In this document: positions 1-16,004 of the stretch, piece by piece
How the letters are laid out: every line of letters begins with the position of its first letter
How positions within the stretch are numbered: position 1 is the first letter of the stretch
NCBI GenBank assembly: GCA_963573385.1
Contig: CAUYLG010070487.1
Location: forward strand, 18,974 to 82,973
DNA: 64,000 bases
Reading direction: 5' to 3'
Source of the DNA: Cacajao melanocephalus
Lineage: Eukaryota; Chordata; Mammalia; Primates; Pitheciidae
Program-made: the position numbers and the translations under genes
Notes under the pieces: model-generated
Database searches by the model: none
The model's input: only the letters and a program-made list of their open reading frames with translations
What the model was told of the DNA's origin: nothing

Positions 1-60
1 CTCCTTCTCTCTCTCTCTCTCTCTTTCTTTCTCCAGAGTTAGATCTGGTAGTGAGCACAT

Positions 61-337
61 CTTTTTTTTTTTTTTTTTTAGCCAGAGTCTCACTCTGTTA
101 ACCAGGCTGGAGTGTAGTGACCTTGGCTCACTGTAACCTCTACCTCCCAGGTTCAAGCAATTTTCTTGCCTCAGCCTCCCGAGTGGCTGGGACTACAGGC
201 ATGCGCCACTATACACGGCTAATTTTTGTATTTTTAGTAGAGACGGAGTTTCATCATCAAACTGGTCTCGAACTCCTGACCTCAAATGATCTGCCGCCTT
301 GGCCTCCCAAAGTTGCTGGGATTACAGGCACCCATCT
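61..337 (-). repeat. Alu
   Basis: T-run followed by the reverse complement of Alu; the far end stops within GGATTACAGGCAC, so the Alu 5' tip is missing. Confidence 0.93.
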
Positions 338-554
338 GCTTTTTAAAGTCTTCTTTTTCATTGGCTTCCATGAGTCTACACCACTTCTGGTTTTCCTAAC
401 CTTTCTGGCTGCTCTATCTCAGTTTTCTGGACCAGTTCATCATCTCCTATGGCTCACCAGACTCCCTCTTCATAATTCTATGGTGCTTACATTTTGTCCA
501 CAGCCCAAATTGCTCCTCTGAACAGCAGACACACTAGATGTCGACACAATGTGG

Positions 555-760
555 TGGTTATGGGCATGGACTTTGTATACAGACTGCCCAGTTTCAAATC
601 CTGGCTGCACTCATTAGCTGTGTAACCTTGGGCAAGTTCCCTTTTGTGACTCATTTCTTCATCCCTAAAATGGGAATAATCATACGACCTACACCTCACA
701 GGGTTGTTCTGAGGATTAAATGAGTTCATATATGTTAAAGATCTTAGAAGAGTGCCTGAT
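555..760 (-). repeat. MIR
   Basis: Contains AGCTGTGTAACCTTGGGCAAGT, the reverse-complement core of MIR, and GAGGATTAAATGAG near its end. An Alu inserts directly after it. Confidence 0.8.
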
Positions 761-762
761 AC

Positions 763-1075
763 GGCTGGGTGTGGTGGCTCACCCTGTAATCCTAGCACTG
801 TGGGAGGCCATGACAGGGGAATTGCTTGAGCTCAGGAGATCTAGGCCAGCATGGGCAACATGGTGAAACCCCATCTCTACTAAAATACAAAAAATTAGCC
901 GGGCATGGCAGCATGTGCCTGTAATCTCAGCTATTCAGGAGGCTGAGGCAGGAGAATCAACTTCAACCCAGGAGGCAGAGGTTGGAGTGAGCCGATATCA
1001 TGCCACTGCCCTCCAGCCTAGGCAACAGAGCAAGACTCAATCTCAAAAAACAAAAAAACAAAACAAAACAAAAAA
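763..1075 (+). repeat. Alu
   Basis: Full-length two-arm Alu with an A-rich CAAAA-type tail. Confidence 0.93.
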
Positions 1076-1884
1076 GTGTCTGATGCATGGTAACCACTAA
1101 ATGACACTTTTCCACATGCTATTTCAGGCCCCCAATCCTTTATTAAAAACGCAGGGACCAGATATACTTCAATTTTTTTCCTGATTGTAGAAAGGTAATA
1201 TGAAATGTATACATATACTGCCTATTACCTAATCTCCCTAGTACAGGAGATGTTTTGCTGCCAAATGAATTTTGGTGTAAAGCTTATGAAGAAACAGAAT
1301 GTTTCAGGTCTTTGTGGACTGACCATTACAGACAGCACTGTGAGTATGTATTATTCCCAACTGCCTACTCAACCCATAGTAACGCAGACTCAAGAGGTCC
1401 CAAATTGATTTCTACTTTTAAAGCCAAACCCGGGTCTTGTAGTGTTCCCGACATGCCCAGTCAGGCAAAAGGGTTCTTGATGAATGCCCACTTAAAGCAT
1501 GCATCTCCAGTCAACAAGCTCTGCGGTTTTTCTACCGTAAATACCTCTCAGGAGTGTCTACTACCCTCCATCTCCACCACCTAGTCAAAACTACCCTCAT
1601 TTCTTGCCTCCGCTGATGAAATCAACTGCTGCAATCTCTCTTACCCCCATGTTGAAAGGCTTTAATTTTAAAAGTTTCCCATTGCTCTTAGAATAAAAAC
1701 TAAAATCCTTACTGTGGCCTCTAAGGATCTGGCCTCTACCTACCTCACCAGTCTCAGCTCAGATCTTTATTACTTTTGCTTTCTACAGCCTACCCATGAC
1801 AACATTCACTGTTTCTCAAACTGAGCTGGGACCTTTGTACGTTCTCTTCCTATTGCCTGGAATGTTTCTCAGTCTCTACATTCT

Positions 1885-2217
<333 letters not shown>

Positions 2218-2379
2218 TAATCATCCTTCGGGGCTCAGCATGCAACTCACTTCTTCAGAAGTCTTCCCTGGACCCTCAGACTGAATAAGGTCCTCCCTTA
2301 ATAAGGTCCCCCACTAAAATCCATTGTAAGTCCTACTACTTCTCCTTTATAACATTTATCACAATTATAATTAAACAGC

Positions 2380-2700
2380 CACAATAAAAAGGAAAGAATC
2401 CAGATGTTGTTAAGGAAATGGATAAATACACTAAGGCACATATATACTATGAAATACAACACAGCCAATACAATGAATGGGGTAAATCTATATGTACTAA
2501 ATGGAATGATCTCCAACATACTGTGTTAGAGTTTCAGTTCCTTGTGCATGATACATACATATGCAGATGCATAGGAAAATTATTGTAAAGGGGCACACAA
2601 GCTGTTGATAATGGTCATGTGAAGGGAGAAGACCAGGGGAAGGGGGAATAAATAAATGAAGGGAGCTTTTCACCTTTAATTTTATACACTTCCATATGCT
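2380..2700 (+). repeat. L1M-like LINE fragment
   Basis: Block with TGGAATGATCTCCAACATA and the preceding GGATAAATACACTAAGGCA resembles the 3' part of old L1 elements. Confidence 0.45.
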
Positions 2701-2706
2701 TTCAAC

Positions 2707-2846
2707 TTTTTTTTTTTTTTTGGGTAGAGATGAGGTCTCACTATTTTGTCCAGGCTGATCTTGAACTCCTAGCCTCAAGTAATCCTCCTGTTTTGTGCCT
2801 GGGATTAAAGTGCCTGGGATTATAGGTGTGAGCCACTGTGCCTGGC
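2707..2846 (-). repeat. Alu monomer
   Basis: Single-arm, T-run plus GATGAGGTCTCACT...GAGCCACTGTGCCTGGCC. Old, free left-arm type. Confidence 0.85.
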
Positions 2847-3689
2847 CTTATTTGAATTTTTTACAATGAGAATTATTCATGCATTACTAGACTGATTTTA
2901 CATGTAACAATTTATATAAAGACTTGCTAATTGTCTTTCTCCCCCATTAGATGTAAACCAAACCAAGGAAGAGACTATACCTATCTGGTTCACCAACTCA
3001 TCCCCAACTCCTAAACCAGTGCATGGAACAGCATGGGCACTGAATACATGTCTGCTGAATGGTTAAATGAATGAATCTTCTGTCATACCAGGGTTCTTTC
3101 ACTGCACCATAATGATTTTCCACTGAATCCTCACAACTATCAGTTACCTTATTCACGTATTAGTCCACTTTTATCCAATTCCTACCGCTGGCCCCATCTT
3201 TCCACCTCCAGGCCACCCTAGCTCCCTGATCAACTCTTTGGATAGTTTTAACCATCTAGTAACCCTTATCTATCCTAAACTGATCAACGACGTCATACCC
3301 TGGACACAAACTGGGCATATGGACTGAGCTAACCACCAGCTTCCTTCACATCTCACAGCTGTCCATTGGTAGGATGATCCTGTTCCAACTATAGGGTACC
3401 CGTGCCTGATTCCTTGAACCTGCATTCTGCCTGCCTCAATTCCTAGCATAGTTCACCCTTGATTTCCCTTCTCTTTCTTAGAAATCCAGAGTACCTCTGT
3501 GTATTTGTGACTAAGTACCTCTGTGTATTTGTGACTGGAAACTCCCCTTCCCAAGCATATATTTCCCTCTTATTTGAATCTTTGCAAGGGAGACCTCTGC
3601 CCCTCCATATTCCCAGTACCTGTTTTATTCTACTGCCTTTATCTAGTCCCAGTTCAGGCCGTTCCCTTCTACTCAGTCTCACTATGAGT

Positions 3690-5685
<1,996 letters not shown>

Positions 5686-5795
5686 TAAGTAACTGGCTAT
5701 AGATCACACAGCTAGTAAGTGGAAAAGCCAGGCCTTCAGACTCAAAGTCAGGGTCTCACTGTCCCCAGCCAGCCACCTCCAATATTCAGTTGTGG
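5686..5795 (+). repeat. MIR, right part
   Basis: GATCACACAGCTAGTAAGTGG is the conserved MIR core, continuing the left part at 3690-3794. Confidence 0.75.
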
Positions 5796-5938
5796 ACTAC
5801 TTACTAAAACTATACTCAGTTATAGCCATGGAAACAGGTCTTCTCCAGGTGATGGGCTCTGGAAACAGTTTCCACTCCTGTGGCTTTTACCTGCCTCTCT
5901 CTGACTCATGTCTCCACACTCATTTCCTCCAGGCCCAC

Positions 5939-8900
5939 CTTTTAGTCTCCGAGCCAGCTCCTGGGTGAAGAGGATGTTGGCTAGCTTGCTGTGACAGTAG
6001 GCCAGGCCTGCGTTGTAGAATTTCTCGCCCTGCAGGTTATGGAAGTGGATCCTTCCCAGGAGATGTGCAAGGGAAGACACATTTACTATCCTTGATGGGG
6101 CTGATTCCTTTAGTTTCTCTAGCAGCAGATGGGTCAGGAGGAAGTGACCTGTTGAGAAATACTAGAGTTAATGCAGTTCAGAGCCATGTGGGAATGACAG
6201 GAGTCATGGTAAGCAGGCCTCAGCTATGGGAGGCAGAGAATTCAGAAATAAGGTCTTTCCCTCCAACTTTTCATTATCAACTAGAAAAGAAGTTCAATGA
6301 AAGTTAAGGGAAACAACAACAGTCAAAGACATACAAAATCCTTACATGAGCGAGATAGGTCTAGACTACGTGAATATGAAGTCCCAGCTCATTCCTACTT
6401 TGGTTAATCTCATTCTTAAGAGCCGGTCGGCTGGGTATAGTGGCTCACAGCTGCAATCTCAGTACTTAAGGAGGCTGAGGCAGGAGGGTGCTCGAGGCCA
6501 GGAGTTTGAGACCAGCCCCAGCAACATAGCAAGACCCTGTCTCTACAAAAAAAGAGCAGATGGCCTATACCTGGTTCTGCCCACAAGGATCACTACTAAA
6601 AAAGGAATCCAGTCCCCTAAACCAATTAGGCCATTTAAAAAAATGCACCAAGGCAAACTGAATCTGAATCACAGATTAAAAAGTGGGCAGAACCTGGAAC
6701 AGGCCTCAGGTATTCCTCAGCTGTCAGGTAGGACCAAACTATTATGCACACGTAGTCTATTCTGGTCCTGAGGTTCAATCACACAACAAGAAGGCTCAAT
6801 CTGACCCTTAAGTTTTCCGAAGAGAATTTTGGTTCTCTCTAGCTTTATGATAAGGCCAGATTTCTTACCCAAGTGATTGACTCCTATGTGCATCTCGAAG
6901 CCATCTGCCGTCTTCGAGTAGGGACACATCATCACTCCTGCATTGTTGACCAAAATGTGGAGGTGCTTTTCCTCTGCAGGGACAAGACAATGAAGCGTGG
7001 AAATGGCTAGCCAAAGCTAGTACGTCTTAGAAACCTGCCTCACACTCAGGCTTTGAAAAGTGAAGATGCAGGACTTCAATCTTCTCTCCATTTTCCCTTC
7101 ATACTTATTTTCTATTGTTTTTCATTTTAAGACTTTAGTTGAATCCCACCTCCTTTTACTATGGGGCAAAATTCCATTTTACACTACCAAATGACCTTCC
7201 TGATCTTTGTAGTTCAGGAGCTACTTACGCACTGCTTTTGGGAATTGTTTCATCCACCTCTCCCAATGAAACGACTTCCCAAGCCAAATGGAAAGATTCC
7301 AAAGCAAGAGAAAAATGAATGTTCTCTATGTGCCTCTGCCCTGGGATTCAGATCCCCAAAGAAATAAATACTGGCTTCACCTCTTTATTGTATCTTCCAA
7401 CTCTCTCTCATGGTTCATTTCCTCATGTGGTTTGTAATTTATAACTGAGTTCACATCAGTGAAAATTTATTCCTTGGAGGCCTAGATCCCTGGGCTATGA
7501 AGGGATATGCCTATAGAACGCGCTTGGATTTGCTTTTGATGAGACACTACAGGTTTTTACGTTAATTTTCTAGAGTATTACACCAAAAAAAAAAATCAAA
7601 CCCATAAACATCTTCATATCATTTGGTGGTATGAATTCAGGCTCCACAGATGATGACAGCTTGGGGTTCTAATTTTTTGCAGATGACTCTATCCATCTAT
7701 ATCCTAAAGAGATGGTAAGCTTCATCATGTCCCTGAGTTTTTATTAGCCTCTATACTATGGACCAGATGGCCCTCTGTGAATCTCAACCTTGTGTGGAAC
7801 CTCAAATACAGCTCCAGATCTCAAAGGCCTGTGGCTTCATCTCCTATCCCTATATAGGTATTTAGACCCCAGACCCTAAAAAGCCCATACTGAGTTCTGA
7901 GACTCCCATGAGATTTCTGGCTTCAGCTTTTACTCACTGCTATGATGTTTTGAATTTCTTTTTTGTTTCTGCCTCTGGAGGATATCCCTTTGACATAAAT
8001 CATGTCCCAGTGACTATGAGTTCAGCTACAAAAGTTTTTGGCTATATTTTATCCACCATTTCTATGAGGGAGAGGCATCTTTCCTTTTAGTTAAATCTGC
8101 CACGTTGATCTCAAGACCCACAACATAGTCTCTCCAGTTATACACTTACCTGCTAAGAAGCCCTTAGCAAATGCTCGAATAGACTTAGTATCAGACAGGT
8201 CCAGTTTCCGCACCAACACCTGCTGGTTTCCTGTCATGGTCTGTATCTCTTTGGCCACCAATTCCCCCTTTTGCACATCCCGGCAAGCTAAATATACTCG
8301 AGCTCCTGTCAGCCAACATATGAAAGAGAAACAATCAGCTCTGGTTTTTTGTTGGCATTATAAATCTGATGTTATTTCCAACATTTTTTAAAAACACATA
8401 TTTTTACTCCTTTACAACAGAGATATCTGATTAGCAAATAGGGAAGGAAAAATAAATTAATAATATTCATTAAGAGTCCATTATATGCAGAGCATAGTAC
8501 TAGTTTCAGACCATCAAATCAATGGAATTCTTAAGTGTTCTTGAATTGCAAAACTGAGAAGAAACAATGAGAATGAATCATCACTGTGAGGGGTAAAACG
8601 GCAGTAATAGGAGGGAACTGAAAGGTGAACTTGCCTCTCTGAGCCAACTCTTTGGCTGTCTCCTTCCCGATACCTGTATTAGCTCCAGTGACCACAACTA
8701 CCTTCCCAGGAAGCTGAACAGTTGATGTACACACTCCACTGGACAGCATTTTCCTGCAGACAGAGAAGGAGAGCTCATCAATTCTTCATTCTCCGGTCTC
8801 AGCCAGTAGGTTCCAGCAACTCCCTGTGTCTTCAGGCTGAGGTTTGCTTTAGTTCTTTAGTAACTGTTGTCCTTTTAAAGGTTTAAGGAAAGTTGGAGGA

Positions 8901-11013
8901 AAGATGATAGAAGTTTTCTGCTTTTGCTCAAAGACAAAAGTGATTCTATTACAAGGGCAAAGCTTACAGCTGCTCCCTGCAGTACAAGAACTGGAAGAAT
9001 ATCTGATTAGCTAGGCACCTGGCTTTGATATGAGCTCTCCCTAAGGCACTTGTGGCTTAGGAAATCACAAGATTCAGCCCAGATGAAGAAAGAATGAGTT
9101 TCTGTAGGTCAATCTATCCACAACTGGCATTTTTATGCCCTGAGAAATGGCTAATCCATACAAAAAGTTAAAATTATGAAAGCTTGTGACTCTGGGACAA
9201 AATAAACAAGAAAAAAAACCCCACACATGCACACATACACTTAAAACAAAGAGATTATGTACATACAAAGAGGAGCTGGGATTCAAGTCCTGTTCTAATT
9301 AGAGTCCTTGTTTCTAAGCACTGTATTATACTGCCTTTTCCAAATGAATGAATGCACAGACATGGATTGGCGTTCTCAGACTGTTCTATTCTCTTCTTGG
9401 CAATGTTGGGACTCTGGTTAAAACAATCTATTGACCAGGAGTTACATTTTTAAAGAGCATTTCAGCCTTTTTCATTGAACTTGGAATTGTAAGGTAGATA
9501 CTCTTAGCCATTGAAGCTACCTGGTTAGTGCAAAAATGCTGACAAGGAGACAGATTAACTAAACTCATAGTGCCCACCAACCATTACCTCCCTCCTCAGA
9601 GAACAAGCCTCCAGGCTGTTTCCCACATCCCTTTACTGTAGTTCCAGGAGTGACAACTTAGTAGGACATATACTTAGCTCTTTCTTCTCCTTAATCAGTA
9701 GGAATGAAAGATACAATCCACTATAAAAGTCCAGCTCTGGCCCAATTCCCATGGCTCTGCTGAGTTGGGAATACAGCTCCTGCAGTATAATTTTTTTTTT
9801 TTTCCCCCCAGAAAAATCCCACTGGGGTATGAGCGCTATTTTCAGTTCTGGTTCAACTTTTCATTGAGATTCTATTTGGATAAGAGGAATTCGTAGTGAA
9901 AAAAAGATAAAAATCACTGTTTTCATCTGAGTGTGAGCAACCATGTGTGCCTAGAGGCAGGAGAACTGAGTGTTCAAAAGGGAGAAAAAATATAACTGGA
10001 AGAGGGGCACCAAAGAGGGAAGAGAAGATAAAAATAAAGGAAGGAAAGTAGGTGATTGTGGTGAGAAATGACTGTGATCTGGCCTGGCTTCAAGCTCCAC
10101 TGGGACTAAGACCGCCCACCCAGGGAAGGGGTGTGTCTATTCAATCACTGGTCCGTCACTACTGGTGACTTACTTAGAACCAATCAGCAGGCTCCCAGTG
10201 GTACAGCCCGCTGCTGATTCACTGGAGCACTTGGCCAGCCTTGGGCTGATCTATCACCTGGTCAATACCTTACCACCATGGGCTGATCTATCACCTGGTC
10301 AATACCTTCCCACCATTCTCCCAGCCCTCACCGCCCCGTACCCTACCTAGATCGTAACTCAGATCCCCCGTGCTCCTGCTAGCAAGGCAGGATAGAATTC
10401 ATAACCAAACACTCTTCCTTTTCACTTTTCTCCTTTACAACATCCGCCCAGAGAACGAACGATTCTAACAGCAACGAGAGAGCAAAGATGGGGCCGCAGA
10501 TGTTACGACTGCTATCAGTTTCAGAGGGCGAAATGTGGAATCGCTCCTTTGTACCTCGGATGCTGGTTCAAGGCGTGGGAATTGCGGAGGAAGCAGCGTG
10601 GGGCCATATCCCATTCACAGGTCCGAAACTCAAGCCTTTGAGGTAGCCTTACCCTCGGGATTCCCTGGAGCCAAAATCAAGAGGTGCTGAGACAAAAGAA
10701 AAACAGGCCAGGGAAAAGTAGGGTGCCCGGAGTGCAGCCCCTTCTCACCGCCTGGGGTCTCGGTTCTCCTCCTGGCATCCAGGCTATCTGGACCTTGCCT
10801 CCAACCCACCGAAGTCTGGGCCCCGCCATCTTGGAGCCCCCCCAGGGGAGTTTTCCAAGAAAGCTTTGGTGGGGATTGTATGTTTCCTTCCCGCCCTCCA
10901 ATAAGAATTCGCAAGAGAAGGCAATACATTTGCACAGACCTGATTTGGGGCGCAGCCACATACAGAAGGAAGGGGAAAAGGAGGAGCAGCAGCAGGAGCA
11001 GGAGCTCAACCAT
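5939..11013 (-). CDS. RDH11: Retinol dehydrogenase 11, coding exons 1-5 (partial gene)
   Basis: RDH11 is an ER-membrane SDR oxidoreductase that interconverts retinal and retinol with NADP(H). Exons on the minus strand: 11013-10940 (74 coding nt), 8753-8635 (119), 8305-8150 (156), 6973-6869 (105) and 6148-5939 (210). Phases join exactly and all acceptors are AG. Donors are GT, except the exon 2 donor, which is GC (AG|GCAAGT). The start ATG at 11013 opens a hydrophobic anchor with nine consecutive leucines followed by [13 protein letters not shown]. Exon 2 carries the cofactor motif TGANTGIG, exon 4 NNAG, and exon 5 the NVSS serine and the YCHSK catalytic Tyr/Lys. The last two coding exons (substrate-lid region and C-terminus) are not in the window; I searched 1-5900 and found no match, so they should lie to the left. 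About 222 of the usual 318 residues are covered. Several residues (QTMTG, HILVNN, AHLLG) differ from the human protein as remembered, suggesting another primate. Confidence 0.95.
6428..6556 (+). repeat. Alu monomer (FLAM-like)
   Basis: Single arm ending GACCCTGTCTCTACAAAAAAAG within RDH11 intron 4. Confidence 0.85.
8760..10930 (-). other. RDH11 intron 1, largely unique
   Basis: Apart from the 37-bp tandem unit and short homopolymers I see no repeat or exon here. Confidence 0.6.
10243..10316 (+). repeat. Tandem 37-bp duplication
   Basis: Two copies of a 37-bp unit beginning GGGCTGATCTATCACCTGG, with one difference (ACCACC / CCCACC). In RDH11 intron 1, about 0.65 kb from exon 1. Confidence 0.95.
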
Positions 11014-11250
11014 CTCTGCCGCCTGCAACGGAACCGGAGCAGGATGCCCCAGCGGTGCTCATGGACTGTGGCTTCTTTTTCTAGACACGCCCCAATTCAA
11101 ATTGCGACAGCCCGGGGAGCAGAACCCTCTGGGAAATGTAGTCCAGAGCTTGGCAGCCTCAGGCTGGTTACTTGGGAGCGCCGCAGCCGACGCTGGCAAA
11201 AGTTGAATAAGCACCACGGATACCACTAATCCCCAACCACCTGGGGCCTA
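10941..11250 (-). promoter_or_regulatory. RDH11: RDH11 promoter / first-exon region
   Basis: GC-richer DNA with CpGs around the RDH11 start codon, no clear TATA box, consistent with a housekeeping-type promoter reading to the left. On the transcribed sense a ZNF143/STAF-like element GGACTACATTTCCCAG lies at 11144-11129, about 115-130 bp upstream of the ATG. The transcription start cannot be fixed from sequence alone, but is expected between that element and 11013. Long plus-strand open frames here are antisense shadows of GC-rich DNA. Confidence 0.6.
11129..11144 (-). promoter_or_regulatory. ZNF143/STAF-like element of RDH11
   Basis: GGACTACATTTCCCAG on the minus strand matches the ACTACA...TCCCAG core typical of ZNF143 (STAF) sites, which usually sit just upstream of start sites. 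It agrees at 15 of 16 bases, in the same sense relative to transcription, with the element at 47723-47738 in front of RDH12. Confidence 0.55.
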
Positions 11251-12070
11251 GGGCCTGTGGGATCATTCACCCAGCTCTCCCTTATGGCCACCCGCGGTGT
11301 TTGTGAAATCTCTACAGCCCTTTAACTCCCCAGAGCCAAGTCCAGTCCCTGGTTCAGTTTTCCCCAATCCTGGTCAGGCAGTTACCGCAGTTTCTCCTGG
11401 AGATCAGATGTGGGCGTCTGGGAAATGAAAGGCGGATTAGACAGGAAAGGAGCGATCGGAGTGGGACAGTTGGGAAGGTGGGGGAGTGTAAGCCCTTCCT
11501 CCTCGAGGATTCCTTTTTCCAGTGGAGAGGAAGTAATAGGTCTTTGAAGACATTCCCAGGAGAATCACTTTATTGTGTCTATCTTGAATTATTATGGCAA
11601 CTATCATGATTTTTCTAGTGTTTGAGTGTTCGTTGATAATAGAACGTCGTCTTCCTGATGGCTTGGGTCACATATATTAACTCCCAGGGTAGCAATGAAT
11701 ATCTCGGATTGGCACAGTTGGTTTTGCCAACTCGTGAAAGTATTTAATCCTGTCCTGAATTAAGGCCATGAACATGTTCTCTGTGAATAAATAGGTTCCC
11801 TGTTCAATAGTTTCTTTCATCCGAGGCCATTCCCTGAGGTTGAATGTGAGATTGTTTTAACCAATCCATATCTGTCTGTGATTCCTTAATTGTACACAGT
11901 AATATTTTCTGGTTCTTTTGCACAATTTCAATTTGGTTAAAAGACACATGTTCCAATGCATGGAACATTAAAGGTAGCCCTCCAGAACAGGCAAGAATGC
12001 TACATGTGTAACAGATGATAATTTGTGCAGTAACGTCGAGGTTGACATGTTTTTACGCTAGTGACATAAA
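11250..12070. other. Intergenic stretch without recognised gene
   Basis: No coding similarity, RNA gene or clear repeat between the RDH11 promoter and the Alu at 12086. Confidence 0.5.
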
Positions 12071-12085
12071 TAAAGTAGGAATCAG

Positions 12086-12414
<329 letters not shown>

Positions 12415-12639
12415 TCAACATGGCATATTAGCATCCAAGATGGAGTCACTTTTGTCCCCCAGGTTGCATGCAGGGTCTATTGTGTCCTTAACTATTGAGC
12501 TATATTGCCAAAAGATGAAGCTGGAAATTTCTCCCCATACTTATGTGAATTTGAAATATTCACATAAAATTTGCATGTAATTTCAGGTAGTTTATAGATA
12601 CATTGGAGCCATTAATGAAACCAGATTAAAATGCATTGG

Positions 12640-12810
12640 TTATTTCTACTAAAAAATTAGCCAGGCATGGTGGTATTCATCTGTAGTCCCAGCTCTTTGG
12701 GAAGCTGAGGTGGGAGGATTTTTTGAGCCAGGAGTTGGAGACTTCAGTGAGCTAGAATTGCGTCACTACACTCTTGCCTGGGTGGCGGAGAAAAAACCTG
12801 TCTAAAAGCA
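12640..12810 (+). repeat. Alu, 3' part only
   Basis: Starts at CTACTAAAAAATTAGCC and ends near ACCTGTCTAAAAGC; the 5' arm is absent. Confidence 0.85.
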
Positions 12811-13288
12811 GAGGAGAGCCTTGAGAAACCCTAACATTATGAAATGAGTAGAGGGAGGGGAGCCCAAAAATTGACTAAGAAAACAGCCAGAGAGGTTGGA
12901 GATGTATCAGACAGGGTTCAATAGGAAGATAGAAACTACACAATAATTTGAACAGGGAAAGTTTAACAACAACAAAAAAATTAACTATAATGAGATTGGA
13001 ATAATGAGGGACTGGATAGTATAGGTGCTGTTAAACTTCTCCTGAAAAGAAAAGTAAATATGTTATGCTCTGAGGAGGATTTTGTCTCTGTTGCAGCTAC
13101 TCAACTCTGCTGTTGTAAATGTGAAAGCAGCCATAGATAATATTTGAACAAATTAGTTCAAAAGAAGTTATTGTTTACTGTTCAAATGTTAGTGTGTTCC
13201 ACAATGGGCTGGATTTGGCCTGTGGGTCATGTTTTGCCAACCAGTGTGCTACTAAGAAGAAGAAAAGAGAACTCTAAAGAAAATAAAA

Positions 13289-13437
13289 GGGTTGGGCACA
13301 GTGGCTCACACCTGTAGTCCTAGCACTTTGGGAGGCCGAGATGGGTGGATCACCTGAGGTCAGGAGTTCAAGACCAGCCTGCTCAACATGGTGAAACTCC
13401 ATCTCCACTAAAAATACAAAAAAATTAGCTGGGCTAA
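13289..13437 (+). repeat. Alu, 5' part only
   Basis: Starts GGTTGGGCACAGTGGCTC and stops after AAAAATTAGCTGGG; the 3' arm is missing. Confidence 0.88.
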
Positions 13438-13769
13438 TATTTTTAGATAACCTGGAAGACAAACTCAATGAAAAGAATACTTGGATTTAATTAAAATACA
13501 CGAAGAGTGTGTCCAGGGTTATGAGTATACAGTATATTTTAGAGGAACGAAAACAAGGAAACTTGTATCTTAAGCAGGAAAATAAATATTTCTTAGTAAC
13601 AGCATCAGAAGTTCCCTGGTTATACGGAATAGTTTAAACATATCAAGAAAAGCCAAGACTACAGAATCAAGTTATACTGGAGAAAAACAGTTTCTTTCTA
13701 GATCTTTAAGATAAACATCTTAGCATCAGGCCACACCAGAGTTAGAACCAGAGAAAAAGATTACAGAAG

Positions 13770-14072
13770 TTGGCTGGGCATGGTGGCTCATGCCTGCAAT
13801 CCCAGCACTTCAAGAGCCCGAGGTGGGTAAATCACCTGAGGTCAGGAGTTTGAGACCAGCCTGGCCAACATGGTGAAACCATGTCTCTACTGAAAATACA
13901 AAAATTAGCTGGTTGAAGTGGTGGGCGCCAGTAATCCCAGCAACTCAGAAGGCTGAGGCAGGAGAATTGCTTGAACCTAGGAGGCGGAGGTTGCAGTGAG
14001 ATGAGATTGCGCCACTGCACTCCAGCCTGGGTGACAAGAGCAAAACTCTACCTCAAAAAAAAAAAAAAAACC
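13770..14072 (+). repeat. Alu with perfect target duplication
   Basis: Full length; AAAGATTACAGAAGTTG occurs intact on both sides (17 bp). Confidence 0.96.
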
Positions 14073-14599
14073 CGCAAAGATTACAGAAGTTGACAAAAAG
14101 GTTGAAGGAGAGGATTATCATTTCAGCCAAGAAAAAGTTGCATCTTTTTAAGGGTATAAAGAAGAGACAACAATGATGGCCTGTGAATCATGTGCAGTGA
14201 GGTATAGCACAAGTTGAATTTTTTGAGATATAAATTTGAGAAGTTTTTGAAAAGAAATAGATTATAGAATTTAAAATCAAAACCTCTTGTAATTCACTAA
14301 GAGCAAATTTATACTTTAAGAAAATGTTATTTTAACATAGAGGACCATAGATTTTTAGTTTTGCATTAGTATATTTTTAATATAAAAGCTCAATTTTTAG
14401 AAACACATAATTTCTTTCCAATTATAGCCAACTTAATCACATATACATGTTTAAAAATTTTAAAGAACTTTATTATGATTTATATAGACTATTTATGACG
14501 TGTTTGAACTTTTGTTTTGTCCTATACTTTCGTTTCTATAATTAACCAGTCATTTTCCTTTAGGAAAATAATTTACCACGTAAGGCAAATTATTATCAT

Positions 14600-15196
<597 letters not shown>

Positions 15197-15694
15197 TAAC
15201 CATTTTTATAACCTGTGAATCTCAGATATTTACCTAAGCAAGAACTTTAAATATATGGGCATTTTTGTCAATAACTCAGAAGGTTTAGCTGTATTTCTTA
15301 AACCAACAATATTAAATTAGTCTTACTTATCAGACAAAGTTTATTTTGGTTTTGGCTGGGTTTATAGTATTATACCTTTTGTGCCAAACCCTGACAGCAT
15401 AAAATATTTAATAAGACAAGTATAAAATTGACCATAAATCTAGGCAAATATGTATGTTGACAATTTTGAAGACATTTTAATATTTATTTTACAAATAATT
15501 TTAAAGCCAGTTTATTTATTAAAATATTACTTAAGTCATCTGAACTTGGAAAACCTTTGAGCTTACTAATTTATGAGTGCTCATTTAGTTAAGTCAATTG
15601 GGTATCATGTGGATAAAACACATATTACGTGTATATATGTAAACACATCTAAACACATATATATATACATGCACAAATAGAGATCTTATACCTT

Positions 15695-16004
<310 letters not shown>

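Noticed and set aside
10684..11229. 181-codon plus-strand open frame antisense to RDH11 exon 1
   Set aside because: It covers the GC-rich promoter and the reverse of exon 1, has no family resemblance, and is explained by RDH11 on the other strand.
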